From contig NZ_KE136350.1 in NCBI RefSeq assembly GCF_000406925.1, positions 164,202 through 228,201 on the forward strand: 64,000 nucleotides of DNA. The letters run 5' to 3'. This DNA comes from Enterococcus columbae DSM 7374 = ATCC 51263. GTDB taxonomy: Bacteria > Bacillota > Bacilli > Lactobacillales > Enterococcaceae. Below, piece after piece: positions 18,874-27,620 of the stretch. The notes beneath the pieces are model-generated. The model saw nothing but the letters and a program-made list of their open reading frames with translations. It ran no database searches and had not been told where the DNA came from. The position numbers and the translations under genes were made by a program. Within the stretch, counting starts at the first letter, position 1, and each line of letters opens with the position of its first letter.

Positions 18874-20442
18874 CTAACTCAATTCTAAAATCTTGTCATC
18901 TAATCGAAATAATTCTCTCTTATGTGAAATAATAATTAATATAGAATTTTTACACTTCTCTCTAAATAAATAATCTATCTTTTTAGCACTATTTATATCT
19001 AAATGAGAGTATGGTTCATCTAAAATAGTAATTTCTGCTTCTTTTTTTAAAAACTCTCGTGCTAAGGCTATTCTTGCTAATTGTCCTGTCGATAGATTTT
19101 CTTTACTAACTATTGTATTTAATATATCGTCTCTTTTATCTGTGATTATCCCAAATAGTGATAATACTTGTAATATTTCTTTATCTTCATAATTTTGAAA
19201 ATATTTTAGATTCTCCTTTATTGTCTTTCCTACAATAATATTTTGTTTATTATGGTAATATGATATTCCATCGCTCATATATTTTGTAGATTCAAAACTT
19301 ATCTTGACATCACCACTATATAAATTAGAAAAACCAAGTATTCTTTCTATAAGTGTTGATTTTCCAATGCCAGATATGCCTATAATTTGATAAACATTAC
19401 TAGGACTAAATAGATAATGATTTATATTTACTTTTCCATTTGATAAGTTATTGAGTTCTATAAAAGTTCCATTATTGACTATTTGAGAAACTTCATCTGC
19501 TTTGTTTTTTGAAAAAGATTCAACTTGGCAATATAAATCTGTTAATAAAATATGATTATCAACTATTATAGTGATTTCTTCTATAATGGTCATAATTGCT
19601 GGCAACATCTGAATGCAATACATAATATATAATCTAACATTTGAATTAGTGATATTATCGCTACTTATCTCTTTATTAATGAAATAAACTGTCAAACCTA
19701 TCACACCTATTATCATTAATTGTTTTATAATATACTGAATTGAATTAAACAGTAATATTCTCTTTGATAAAATATATAAATGATGTAATTTAGAAAAAAT
19801 GTTCATTTTTTCTTTTTTCTCAGTTCCATTTAGATGTATTAACATTCTTCTTTCAAATATCTCTGTTAATGATTGATTAATTTTTGAAATCAGATTTTGA
19901 TAATAAAGATGAAATAATCCCATTTTTTTACCTAATATTGATGAAATTATAAATACAATAATAACTTGCATAGCAATCAAAGAAGTTAGCTTTAAACTTA
20001 TCGATAAAATAATATAAATGATTATTAATAATTGAATTGAACTTATTATTAATTTTGGAATCTGTTGAGAAATTAATTCCGAAAATATTTCAGAATTATA
20101 GATAACTCTACTAGATAATTCTGTATAATTAATATCCTTTATATATTTTTTTAAATACTTTTCTATAATATGTATCCGTATTTTTTTTACATATTTTTCT
20201 CCTGTTATACCTAAAATGTACAATGATAAACTTATAAATAGCAAATGAACTAAAAATAATAAAAGAATTATCTTTAATTCATCAAAGTCAAATTTTGGTA
20301 TACATTCTAGTATATGATTAAATATAATTGGATAATACAATGCAACTATTGATGAAACTAACATGAATATCATACCTAAACACCATAACAATTTATCTTT
20401 TGTATTGGTATAATTTATCAAAGTAAACACTATCTTTTTCAA
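18874..20442 (-). CDS. ABC exporter, fused membrane and ATPase domains
   Basis: 522 residues: about six helices in residues 1-310, then an ATPase with GISGIGKST, the altered signature LSTGQ and TILDEPYSHLD. No C39 peptidase domain is present, so it would not cleave double-glycine leaders. It probably exports a small peptide or lipid-like substrate. The start is TTG with AAAGGA twelve bases before; an ATG at 20454 is out of frame and opens only an 18-residue frame. Very AT-rich. Lies after a peptide-sized gene and a terminator. Confidence 0.8.
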   Translation of the reverse strand: MKKIVFTLINYTNTKDKLLWCLGMIFMLVSSIVALYYPIIFNHILECIPKFDFDELKIILLLFLVHLLFISLSLYILGITGEKYVKKIRIHIIEKYLKKYIKDINYTELSSRVIYNSEIFSELISQQIPKLIISSIQLLIIIYIILSISLKLTSLIAMQVIIVFIISSILGKKMGLFHLYYQNLISKINQSLTEIFERRMLIHLNGTEKKEKMNIFSKLHHLYILSKRILLFNSIQYIIKQLMIIGVIGLTVYFINKEISSDNITNSNVRLYIMYCIQMLPAIMTIIEEITIIVDNHILLTDLYCQVESFSKNKADEVSQIVNNGTFIELNNLSNGKVNINHYLFSPSNVYQIIGISGIGKSTLIERILGFSNLYSGDVKISFESTKYMSDGISYYHNKQNIIVGKTIKENLKYFQNYEDKEILQVLSLFGIITDKRDDILNTIVSKENLSTGQLARIALAREFLKKEAEITILDEPYSHLDINSAKKIDYLFREKCKNSILIIISHKRELFRLDDKILELS

Positions 20443-20470
20443 AAATACTCATTCCTTTTTATATTAATCA

Positions 20471-20510
20471 AAAAAGTGGATTTAAGATCATCATCTTTCA
20501 TCCACTTTTT
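20471..20510 (-). terminator. Terminator after the small-peptide locus
   Basis: AAAAAGTGGAT pairs with ATCCACTTTTT. It directly follows the peptide frame ending at 20519 and precedes the ABC exporter gene. Confidence 0.85.
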
Positions 20511-20518
20511 CACTCATA

Positions 20519-20611
20519 TTAAGATTTTAACTTACCATTCTTGTAATAAGTTTTATGAGTATATACTCCCCATAAATATTGCGTAGTGAATTTTTTTTAA
20601 AATTTAAACAT
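20519..20611 (-). pseudogene. Peptide gene interrupted by an in-frame TAA at codon 5
   Basis: A very strong AGGAGGG site eight bases upstream precedes ATG TTT AAA TTT TAA. After that ochre codon the same frame stays open for 25 more codons (KKFTTQYLWGVYTHK, then TYYKNGKLKS) and ends just before a terminator. Restoring TTA for TAA would give a 30-residue basic, aromatic peptide. The setting (dedicated terminator, ABC exporter, CPBP protein, LytTR pair) fits a bacteriocin-like or signal peptide. It could be a strain mutation or a decoy leader; the family is not recognised. Confidence 0.5.
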
Positions 20612-20654
20612 GGTATATCCCTCCTCATATTTTATTTATTTAAACAAAACTTCA

Positions 20655-21065
20655 TTAGAATGCACCTAACTTGATTTTGTTAAATACTTTAACCATCAGC
20701 ATTACAAATGCTGTTAAAAATATTTCCTGTATAAAAAAACCTACATAACTACCAAACTGTATATTTTTATTAAATTCAAATACAGAGCTCGCTGATTGAA
20801 CAGTATTTGCCTCTATTGTAGACATAGGTGTATATTTTATAAGAATATACATTAGTCCTGCATATACAATCCCTGATAAAACCAAAAGCATCCATTTTTT
20901 TTTCATCTGACTGGCAATTCTTCCCATAAATAGAGCTAATAAAAGTGATGGTAATATTTGTGCAAAAAACATAAATTGAAAAATTGTCAATTTATTTAAC
21001 AAATAAAAGCAAACAACCATTTCTAAGATGCCACTAATTAGTAAAAAAAAATCTAATTTTTTCAT
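20655..21065 (-). CDS. Hypothetical four-helix membrane protein
   Basis: About 136 residues with four predicted membrane segments (FFLLISGILEMVVCFYLL, FMFFAQILPSLLLALFMG, WMLLVLSGIVYAGLMYIL, SYVGFFIQEIFLTAFVML). Not recognised. The ATG at 21065 is preferred over GTG at 21077 because GAGAGG lies directly against the GTG. It sits four bases after the CPBP gene in the same operon. Size and position next to a peptide locus are typical of bacteriocin immunity or accessory proteins, but that is inference. Confidence 0.6.
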   Translation of the reverse strand: MKKLDFFLLISGILEMVVCFYLLNKLTIFQFMFFAQILPSLLLALFMGRIASQMKKKWMLLVLSGIVYAGLMYILIKYTPMSTIEANTVQSASSVFEFNKNIQFGSYVGFFIQEIFLTAFVMLMVKVFNKIKLGAF

Positions 21066-21080
21066 AACAACATTCACCTC

Positions 21081-21698
21081 TCAGATATAATTTATAATAA
21101 TATTCCAAACGGAATGTAGCGATGTAGAATAAATAATATTTCCAGTTTTATCTTTCAAGTAGTATAAGAAAAAGGACAATGGTATCCGATATATCAAATT
21201 ATCTATCAAACTATCTCCCATATGACCTATATATACAAATATTATTGCCTGTAAAATATAAATTATTTTATTAGAACAAAATATTTCTTTTAATAATTTT
21301 GGAATCATGTAACGATAAACAAATTCTTCTTCCCAAGCAATCAAATAATTTAATATTAGAAAAAAAATTAAATATATATTATCTTTATTACCATTTGATA
21401 CTAACTTTAAAATAATAAATACTAATATAATTTGAAATGTATAGCTCAGAAGTTGACCAATGGAAAATATATATCTTTCGTTTACTCCAATTAATTCACT
21501 CTTGCTTAGAGCAATATAAATTCCTAAAGAAACTAATATAAACGATATACGTTCAGCATACATTTGGAGTAACATATCTGCCTGATGTACCATCATCGAA
21601 ACCAATGCATCACCTACCAAAATAAAGCACACAGGTACAATTGCAACAGAAATAGTCAAAAATAAATATTCTCCAAAGCTTAATCTTCCCACCTTCAT
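21081..21698 (-). CDS. CPBP family intramembrane metalloprotease (Abi/CAAX-like)
   Basis: 205 residues, about seven hydrophobic segments. Motif 1 is EEEFVYR (EExxxR) in WEEEFVYRYMIP. Motif 2 is the histidine in FVYIGH, and motif 3 is HSVWN near the C-terminus. Such proteins often confer self-immunity to bacteriocins or process peptides in Firmicutes. It begins one base after the permease stop, so it is coupled to the MacB-type ABC pair. Confidence 0.8.
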   Translation of the reverse strand: MKVGRLSFGEYLFLTISVAIVPVCFILVGDALVSMMVHQADMLLQMYAERISFILVSLGIYIALSKSELIGVNERYIFSIGQLLSYTFQIILVFIILKLVSNGNKDNIYLIFFLILNYLIAWEEEFVYRYMIPKLLKEIFCSNKIIYILQAIIFVYIGHMGDSLIDNLIYRIPLSFFLYYLKDKTGNIIYSTSLHSVWNIIINYI

Positions 21699-22862
21699 CT
21701 ATCTTAATCCTTCTGCAATATTTTTATGTGCTGCTACCATTGCAGGAAGAACGCTAAATAACATACCGAAAAATAGTGTAGCTAATAAAGTAATCATAAC
21801 TTGCATTCCTGAAACCATTGCTTGCATTCCCATAAAATTCATCATTATAATAAAAACTCCCGCAATAATTGTACCTACTACACCGCCAAATAAAGATAAT
21901 AAACTTCCTTCCATTAAATAAGTAATCATAATCACTCTTTTCTTAGCACCCAAAGCACGCCGCATACTAATTTCTTGCGAACGTTCACTGATAGAAGATA
22001 ACATTGCATTCATTACTCCAAAACCTGATACAAAAATAGAGATACTTGCTAATAGAGCAATAAAATTCAAAATAGTATCTGCCTGACTTTTTGTTTCCTC
22101 ATAAATAGCTTTTTTATCAATCCATTGATAGCTTCCTAGTAATCGATTTTCTCCTTGTTGATCTAATACTTTCAATACCTGATTTATCTTTTTTTCCTGA
22201 CTTGTAGTTAGAATTAATTCATCATAATAAATTTGCTTATGAAAGACTTGGTTAACAATCTGCTCAGATACAATGATTGCTGGATATTGCTCAGATATTG
22301 ATGAAGATTGATAAATAGTAGCGATTTTATATTTTTGATTTTGTAATATTATCTCTTTTTTTAGATACTTCGCTATATTATTTTCGTGTACCAACGAACG
22401 AAGTGCTTGATCGCTGATTGCTATCTCTTGTACACTATTTTTTATTTGTGACCAGCCTTTTCCATAAACAATAGTTGGTAAAGATAAATCATTCTCTGCT
22501 AATTGTTGAACTGTTCGTATCGACAAAGGCTTAGTCATTTTATTTAATGAACTTTCTACATATATATCATAGGAACTAGTGTGCAGTTTTGATTTTATTG
22601 CAAATTTTTTTTCTATTAATTCACTATCTGCTTTCGTGAAACCTTTTTTGTTAAATAAATTATTTGAATGAAAATTGAGTGTTGTCGTTTGGTTATCCAA
22701 ATCAACTCCTTGCGCAATCGAATTAGTTGTAAAGCTACTACTAGAAAGAATAAACAATACAACAAATACCGAAATAGCAAATGATATTGCCGTTAGGATA
22801 CTTTGTCGTTTATTTCTTGATAAAGATTTTATGACATCAATTATAATGCGTTTCATATTCAT
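21699..22862 (-). CDS. MacB/FtsX-type ABC transporter permease
   Basis: 387 residues: TM1 near 20-42, a large extracellular domain (about 45-260), then three helices within the last 130 residues, with the conserved ISERSQEISMRRALGAKKR before the second. This is the MacB-type layout used for peptide efflux or immunity. Its start overlaps the ATPase gene by 26 bases; ATG at 22862 and 22856 are both possible. Functions with the upstream ATPase. Confidence 0.87.
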   Translation of the reverse strand: MNMKRIIIDVIKSLSRNKRQSILTAISFAISVFVVLFILSSSSFTTNSIAQGVDLDNQTTTLNFHSNNLFNKKGFTKADSELIEKKFAIKSKLHTSSYDIYVESSLNKMTKPLSIRTVQQLAENDLSLPTIVYGKGWSQIKNSVQEIAISDQALRSLVHENNIAKYLKKEIILQNQKYKIATIYQSSSISEQYPAIIVSEQIVNQVFHKQIYYDELILTTSQEKKINQVLKVLDQQGENRLLGSYQWIDKKAIYEETKSQADTILNFIALLASISIFVSGFGVMNAMLSSISERSQEISMRRALGAKKRVIMITYLMEGSLLSLFGGVVGTIIAGVFIIMMNFMGMQAMVSGMQVMITLLATLFFGMLFSVLPAMVAAHKNIAEGLR

Positions 22863-23520
22863 CGAGTTTTTTCTCCACCAATTTTCCTTGTTTTAATTGA
22901 TAAATCTTATCGGTTTTTTTAGCTACTTGTTCATCGTGCGTTACTATTATAATGGTTAATTTTTCTTCACGATTTAACCTCAATAATAATCTAACTAATG
23001 CTTGACTATTTTTTTCGTCTAAAGCACCGGTTGGCTCATCCGCAATTAAAAGCTGTGGCTTACGAGCCAAAGCGCGAATAAGAGCTACTCGTTGTTTTTG
23101 TCCACCAGATAAGTTTTTACATAGTTCGTCTTTTTTGTCCATTAAATCCATTTTTATTAATAATTTTTCAATATATTCCTCGTCTACTTGGTCTTTGGTG
23201 TACAAATAAGGTAAACGAATATTTTCTATAACTGTATATTCTTTGATTAAATGAAAATTCTGAAAAATAAAACCAATATTTTGATTACGATACGCACTTT
23301 TCTGATTATCATCCAAATAATGTATTTCTGTATTTTGAAATATATAACTTCCTGTATATGCTTCATCTATTAGCCCTAAAATATTCACTAAAGTAGATTT
23401 TCCTGTACCTGAAGTTCCCATAATCGACACAAAATCTCCCATACTAATTTTTAAGGAAAGATTATCTAATATGTTTGAACTATTTGAATAACATTTACAA
23501 ATATTATTTAGTTCTAGCAT
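22837..23520 (-). CDS. ABC transporter ATP-binding protein, MacB/LolD type
   Basis: 227 residues with GTSGTGKST (Walker A), LSGGQKQRVALIRAL (signature), LLIADEPTGALD (Walker B) and VTHDE (switch). It powers the downstream FtsX-type permease. Its ATG overlaps the stop of a 20-residue peptide frame (TAATG), so translation is coupled to that peptide. First large gene of the four-gene operon driven by the 23.6 kb promoter. Confidence 0.9.
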   Translation of the reverse strand: MLELNNICKCYSNSSNILDNLSLKISMGDFVSIMGTSGTGKSTLVNILGLIDEAYTGSYIFQNTEIHYLDDNQKSAYRNQNIGFIFQNFHLIKEYTVIENIRLPYLYTKDQVDEEYIEKLLIKMDLMDKKDELCKNLSGGQKQRVALIRALARKPQLLIADEPTGALDEKNSQALVRLLLRLNREEKLTIIIVTHDEQVAKKTDKIYQLKQGKLVEKKLDEYETHYN

Positions 23521-23582
23521 TATTTAGCTCCTGTCAACCATTTATAAAAAGATCTAAAATCGATGTAAAAATTTGTAAACAT
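23520..23582 (-). CDS. 20-residue leader or signal peptide coupled to the ABC ATPase
   Basis: MFTNFYIDFRSFYKWLTGAK, started by ATG five bases after AGAGGAAG and ending in TAATG shared with the ATPase start. It is aromatic and basic with no signal sequence. It is too short for homology recognition. It may be a pheromone precursor or just a coupling leader. The good ribosome site and tight overlap argue that it is translated. Confidence 0.5.
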   Translation of the reverse strand: MFTNFYIDFRSFYKWLTGAK

Positions 23583-23622
23583 TTTAACTTCCTCTCACTT
23601 TTCTAAATTTATTTGCAGAAAC

Positions 23623-23651
23623 AATATAACTTGTGAATATCTCGTTTACAA
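23623..23651 (-). promoter_or_regulatory. Promoter of the peptide-ABC-CPBP operon
   Basis: Minus-strand TTGTAA (23646-23651), 17 bases, TATATT (23623-23628). The weak -35 box next to a direct-repeat site fits an activated promoter. Confidence 0.6.
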
Positions 23652-23656
23652 TCACT

Positions 23657-23691
23657 TTCCAATAAGTAACATCAAATTCCGAATGAGTGAC
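23657..23691 (-). promoter_or_regulatory. LytTR-type direct-repeat operator
   Basis: Read on the minus strand, GTCACTCATTCGGAA (23677-23691) and GTTACTTATTGGAA (23657-23670) are direct repeats about 21 bp apart. They lie six bases upstream of the -35 box. Two helical turns of spacing is what AgrA/ComE/FsrA-type regulators need. Confidence 0.6.
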
Positions 23692-23758
23692 ATACTGGCT
23701 CACAATTTTTATTCAAAATAACTGCTTCTAGCTTTTTTTCTATATTTAACAGGACATA

Positions 23759-23800
23759 TAAAAAGACCAGCACATTTCAAATGATTTGTGCTGATCTTTT
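23759..23800 (-). terminator. Terminator after dnaB
   Basis: CAGCACA/TGTGCTG core extended by AAAAAGA and TCTTTTTT, immediately after the dnaB stop. Confidence 0.88.
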
Positions 23801-25171
23801 TTAAAAATCATCGCGTCTTGAGATAGAGGCGAATTTATTATATTCCTTTTTAAAGAGAAGCTCGACGGTTCCCCGTGCGCCACTTCGGTTTTTTTCAATA
23901 ATCACTTCAATCACATCATCAACAGCTTGCTCTTCTTGTGCCTTGTCGTCTTCAGTTCCTTGGCGTTGATAATAGTCTTCGCGATATAAAAAGGCGACAA
24001 TATCGGCATCTTGCTCGATAGATCCTGATTCACGAATATCACTTAAAACAGGTCGCTTGTCTTGACGCTGCTCCACACTACGCGATAGCTGTGATAAGGC
24101 GATAACAGGTACCTTCAATTCCTTAGCTAATTTCTTCAATTGACGAGAAATTTCTGAAACCTCTTGCTGGCGACTTTCTCTACCAGAGCCTTCAATCAGT
24201 TGCAGATAGTCAATTAAAATTAGCCCTAGATTGCCCTTTTCCTGAGCTAAGCGCCGACAACGAGCACGAATTTCTGATACCTTAATCCCTGGTGTATCAT
24301 CGATATAAATACTCGTTCGTGACAAGCTTCCCATCGCCATAATTAAATTACGCCATTCTTCTTCACTCAATTGGCCCGTACGTAAATGTGCTGCTTCAAT
24401 GGTTCCTTCTGCACAAAGCATCCGGTTAACTAGTGATTCCGCCCCCATTTCCAGACTAAAGATTGCCACTGTCTGTCCAGTACGAGTACCGATATTTTGA
24501 GCAATATTTAACGCAAAGGCTGTTTTCCCTACAGCAGGTCGAGCCGCCAAAATAATTAATTCCTCTTTTTGTAAGCCAGCAGTCATGCGATCTAATTCAG
24601 GATAACCGGTTGGCAGACCCGTAATTTCTTCATTTTGAACCGATAAACGGTCAATATTTTCAATCGTTCGATTCAATACGTCTGCAATGGTTTGAAACCC
24701 TGTACTATTTCGCTTTTCGGAAACCGTCAAAATTCCCCGTTCAGCTGCCTCAACGATTTCTTCGACACTTTCTTCTTGGTTGTAGCCATCAGTCAAAATA
24801 CGATTAGCTGCTTGGATTAGCTCTCGCAAGGTGGATTTATCCTTAACGATTTTGGCATAGTGCGCCACACCAGATGCTGAAGGGGTTGCTTGGCTCAATT
24901 CAGTTAAATAAGCAATACCACCCACATCTTCAAGTGACTGATCCTGTTCAATTTGCGCCTTCAACGTGATAATATCAATCGCTTCACTTCGATCATTTAA
25001 AGCAATCATCGCCTGATAAATAATCTGATGACTTCGCCGATAAAAATCACGTGGTTCAATTTGTGACATTGCTTCAATGAGCGCATCACTATCTAAAAAA
25101 ATCGCCCCCAGCACCGCTTGCTCTGCTTCAATATCTTGTGGGGGAATACGCTCTTGTAATCCTTCGTTCAT
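23801..25171 (-). CDS. dnaB: Replicative DNA helicase
   Basis: Hexameric helicase that unwinds DNA at the replication fork. 456 residues: N-terminal DnaG-binding domain (PPQDIEAEQAVLGAI), then a RecA-like domain with Walker A ARPAVGKTAFAL, EMGAESLVNRM, LILIDYLQLI and the arginine-finger region near IIEKNRSGARGTVEL. The start ATG follows TAGGAGAAA. It follows rplI, with a terminator between them, so it may have its own promoter in the gap at 25172-25290. Confidence 0.96.
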   Translation of the reverse strand: MNEGLQERIPPQDIEAEQAVLGAIFLDSDALIEAMSQIEPRDFYRRSHQIIYQAMIALNDRSEAIDIITLKAQIEQDQSLEDVGGIAYLTELSQATPSASGVAHYAKIVKDKSTLRELIQAANRILTDGYNQEESVEEIVEAAERGILTVSEKRNSTGFQTIADVLNRTIENIDRLSVQNEEITGLPTGYPELDRMTAGLQKEELIILAARPAVGKTAFALNIAQNIGTRTGQTVAIFSLEMGAESLVNRMLCAEGTIEAAHLRTGQLSEEEWRNLIMAMGSLSRTSIYIDDTPGIKVSEIRARCRRLAQEKGNLGLILIDYLQLIEGSGRESRQQEVSEISRQLKKLAKELKVPVIALSQLSRSVEQRQDKRPVLSDIRESGSIEQDADIVAFLYREDYYQRQGTEDDKAQEEQAVDDVIEVIIEKNRSGARGTVELLFKKEYNKFASISRRDDF

Positions 25172-25290
25172 AAAATTTCTCCTAGCTCTAGTCTATTCAT
25201 TATTGTAGCGAATTATCAACAAAAGTACAATTTATTCTTTTCATTTTAAAACGTAAATCAATGAAGCCTTCGCTTGCATCATTAACGACA

Positions 25291-25331
25291 CAAAAAACCT
25301 ACGATAGCCTATAGTTAGTCTATCGCAGGTT
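25291..25331 (-). terminator. Terminator after rplI
   Basis: AACCTACGATAG pairs with CTATCGCAGGTT (one mismatch), followed on the minus strand by TTTTTTG. Confidence 0.82.
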
Positions 25332-25354
25332 GATTAGCCCATACCTAGCTTGGC

Positions 25355-25807
25355 TTATTCAGCAACAACATGAACACGAATCGTCGCTGTTACCTCATGA
25401 TGTAATTTCACTGGCACATTCGTAAAGCCTAATGAACGAATCGGTTGCTTCAATTCAACTTTACGTTTGTCAATTTTTAATTGATATTGGGCATTTAAGG
25501 CATCTGTAATCTGTTTTGATGGAATAGAACCAAATAAACGGCCGTCTTCACCTGCTTTAGCTTTGATGGTTACGACTGTTTCTTCCTTTTCAATAAAAGC
25601 CTTTAATTCTTTTGCTTCTGCCAAGATTTCTGCTTCGTGCTTAGCTTGTGCCTTTTGTTTCCCTTTTAATTCAGCCATGTTTTCTTTGTTAGCTTCTTTT
25701 GCTAGCTGATTTTTGATTAGGTAGTTTTGTGCGTAACCAGTTGGTACTTCCTTTACTTCGCCTTTTTTACCTTTACCTTTCACATCTGCTAAAAAAATAA
25801 CTTTCAT
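25355..25807 (-). CDS. rplI: 50S ribosomal protein L9
   Basis: 150 residues: N-terminal RNA-binding globular domain ([21 protein letters not shown]), the long connecting helix and the C-terminal domain. It binds 23S rRNA near the L1 stalk base. It lies 14 bases after gdpP, the usual Firmicute order gdpP-rplI-dnaB. Confidence 0.97.
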   Translation of the reverse strand: MKVIFLADVKGKGKKGEVKEVPTGYAQNYLIKNQLAKEANKENMAELKGKQKAQAKHEAEILAEAKELKAFIEKEETVVTIKAKAGEDGRLFGSIPSKQITDALNAQYQLKIDKRKVELKQPIRSLGFTNVPVKLHHEVTATIRVHVVAE

Positions 25808-25821
25808 CTTTATTCACTTCC

Positions 25822-27273
25822 CTAGCTTAATTCTAACTTCTCTACTTCATTAAATAGCATTTTACGAACTTTTTCAAGTGATTGGCCCTTTATTTTTGTG
25901 GCAGCATTCGTAAAATGACCGCCACCTTCTAAGGCTTCCATAATCTTTTGGACATTGACATTGCCCATACTTCGCGCACTGATTCCAATAATCTCTTCTG
26001 CTTGCTTGGTAATGACAAAGGCCGCTTCTACACCGACCATAGAAACCAAGGTATCCGCTGCTTTAGCGGTAGTCACTCGGCCATAGATTCGATCCTCTAA
26101 ACCAATTGCACAAACGATTCTCGGTGCGATATATTGACTGGTACTGATTAATTGACTCATCTCTAAATAAGAATCCAAATCAGAGCTTAATAAATACTGA
26201 ACCTGCGTGGCATCTGCACCTTGCGCTTTAAGGTAGCTTGCAATATCAAAGGTCCGTGAAGAACTTCTGAAGGTAAAGTTTTTCGTATCCACATACATCC
26301 CAGCTAACATCATCGTTGCAACAAATTTAGATAGCCGAATCTCGGCGTTGGTTTGATACTCTAGTAATTCGGCCACCAATTCTGAAGCAGAAGAGGCAGA
26401 AGCTTCGATATAATTTAATAACGGTTTATTCGGATATTCCTCTCCTCGACGATGATGATCAATCACAACAATTTTTTCAAAGGCATCGTATACCGCCTGT
26501 GAAATAGACATCGATGGTCGATGATAATCAACCATAACCAGTACACTCTTTTCATTAAGCATGGTCAAAGCTTCCTGATCAGAAATCAATAGACTCTCTA
26601 ATTCAGGATATTGCTTTAATTCATTAATACAACGTTGCAATTCTGGAGTAATCTCCTCACGATTAAGGATAATCCAACATTTTTTATGAATCATTTTAGC
26701 CAAGCTAGCAATCCCAAAGCTTGCGCCAAAAGCATCCATATCTGGAAAACGATGTCCCATGATAAATATCTGATCATTTTCTTGCATGACACGCTTCAAA
26801 GCTGTACTCATCGCCTTAGAGCGGACTCTAGTTCGTTTAATCGTACCATCTGAATTGCCGCCGAAAAAGATTGGTTTGGAATCTAGCTGATCATCTTTTA
26901 TTACCACCTGATCACCACCACGAATCAAAGCTAAATCTAAATTGTCCTGAGCAATTTCACCAATTAATTTTAACGAACCGTTCCCATAGGCAATACCCAT
27001 ACTCATCGTTAATAGTAACTCACGCTTATGTGCTTGATCTTTAAAGTTGCTTAAAATATCAAATTTTTGACTTTGCATCTTTTCGATATCTGCTTCACTC
27101 GCTACAAAAAAATGACGTTCTGCATTAATGCGCTTATAAAAAATTTGATGTTCACTCGCCCAATCAGAGATAATCGACGTAATCATCGTATTTAAATAAG
27201 AGCTTTCCTTATCATCAAGCTTATCAATTACATCATCATAATTATCGATGGAAATAATCCCAATTGCTGTCAT
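25822..27273 (-). CDS. gdpP: c-di-AMP phosphodiesterase lacking the membrane and PAS region
   Basis: Hydrolyses c-di-AMP to pApA. The 483 residues begin in the degenerate GGDEF domain (MTAIGIISIDNYDDVI, about 1-130). The DHH domain (GHRFPDMDAFG, VDYHRPS, VIDHHRRGE) and DHHA1 (EGGGHFTNAA) follow. Full-length GdpP is about 650-660 residues, with two N-terminal helices and a PAS domain; those are absent here. No coding remnant is seen upstream. The ATG has its own AGAGGAAAA site. All catalytic DHH residues are present, so this is probably an active soluble enzyme. Confidence 0.88.
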   Translation of the reverse strand: MTAIGIISIDNYDDVIDKLDDKESSYLNTMITSIISDWASEHQIFYKRINAERHFFVASEADIEKMQSQKFDILSNFKDQAHKRELLLTMSMGIAYGNGSLKLIGEIAQDNLDLALIRGGDQVVIKDDQLDSKPIFFGGNSDGTIKRTRVRSKAMSTALKRVMQENDQIFIMGHRFPDMDAFGASFGIASLAKMIHKKCWIILNREEITPELQRCINELKQYPELESLLISDQEALTMLNEKSVLVMVDYHRPSMSISQAVYDAFEKIVVIDHHRRGEEYPNKPLLNYIEASASSASELVAELLEYQTNAEIRLSKFVATMMLAGMYVDTKNFTFRSSSRTFDIASYLKAQGADATQVQYLLSSDLDSYLEMSQLISTSQYIAPRIVCAIGLEDRIYGRVTTAKAADTLVSMVGVEAAFVITKQAEEIIGISARSMGNVNVQKIMEALEGGGHFTNAATKIKGQSLEKVRKMLFNEVEKLELS

Positions 27274-27620
27274 AATTTTTTCCTCTATTACTTTTCCTTT
27301 AATTCCTAATTAGTCCCATTTTACCACAAAGCAAAAAAAATTGCATAAGCAGTTATGAAACATACTACAATCACTAGCATTTGACAACATCAACCTTTAA
27401 CTTAAACAGCTTATAATCAAGCCAAAACTATCGCTTATTCAAATAAAATTAAGCTACTTACTTAAACAGTTAAACAGATGAAATTAACTAGAAATCCCCC
27501 GAATTTAATTATGTAAATCTTTATTATTGATTAGTCTTGCCCCAAGGAGATACTAGTATAATGTATTCTATCAGAGCTTATATACATAGACTAATCGATT
27601 TACCAAACCGCTTTGAGCCA
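27274..27620. other. AT-rich non-coding gap where the gdpP 5' third would be
   Basis: No membrane or PAS-like coding sequence is readable in any minus-strand frame. It holds a candidate gdpP promoter and a plus-strand 43-codon frame judged spurious. Otherwise nothing is recognised. Confidence 0.5.
27359..27387 (-). promoter_or_regulatory. Candidate promoter for gdpP-rplI
   Basis: Minus-strand TTGTCA (27382-27387), 17 bases, TATGTT (27359-27364). A second weaker candidate has TAAAAT at 27318-27323. Confidence 0.45.

Noticed and set aside
20401-20454. An 18-codon frame starting ATG at 20454 as a leader peptide of the ABC exporter.
   Set aside because: It overlaps the exporter frame out of register. 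An SD is shared, but nothing distinguishes it from chance; noted only as making the exporter start uncertain.
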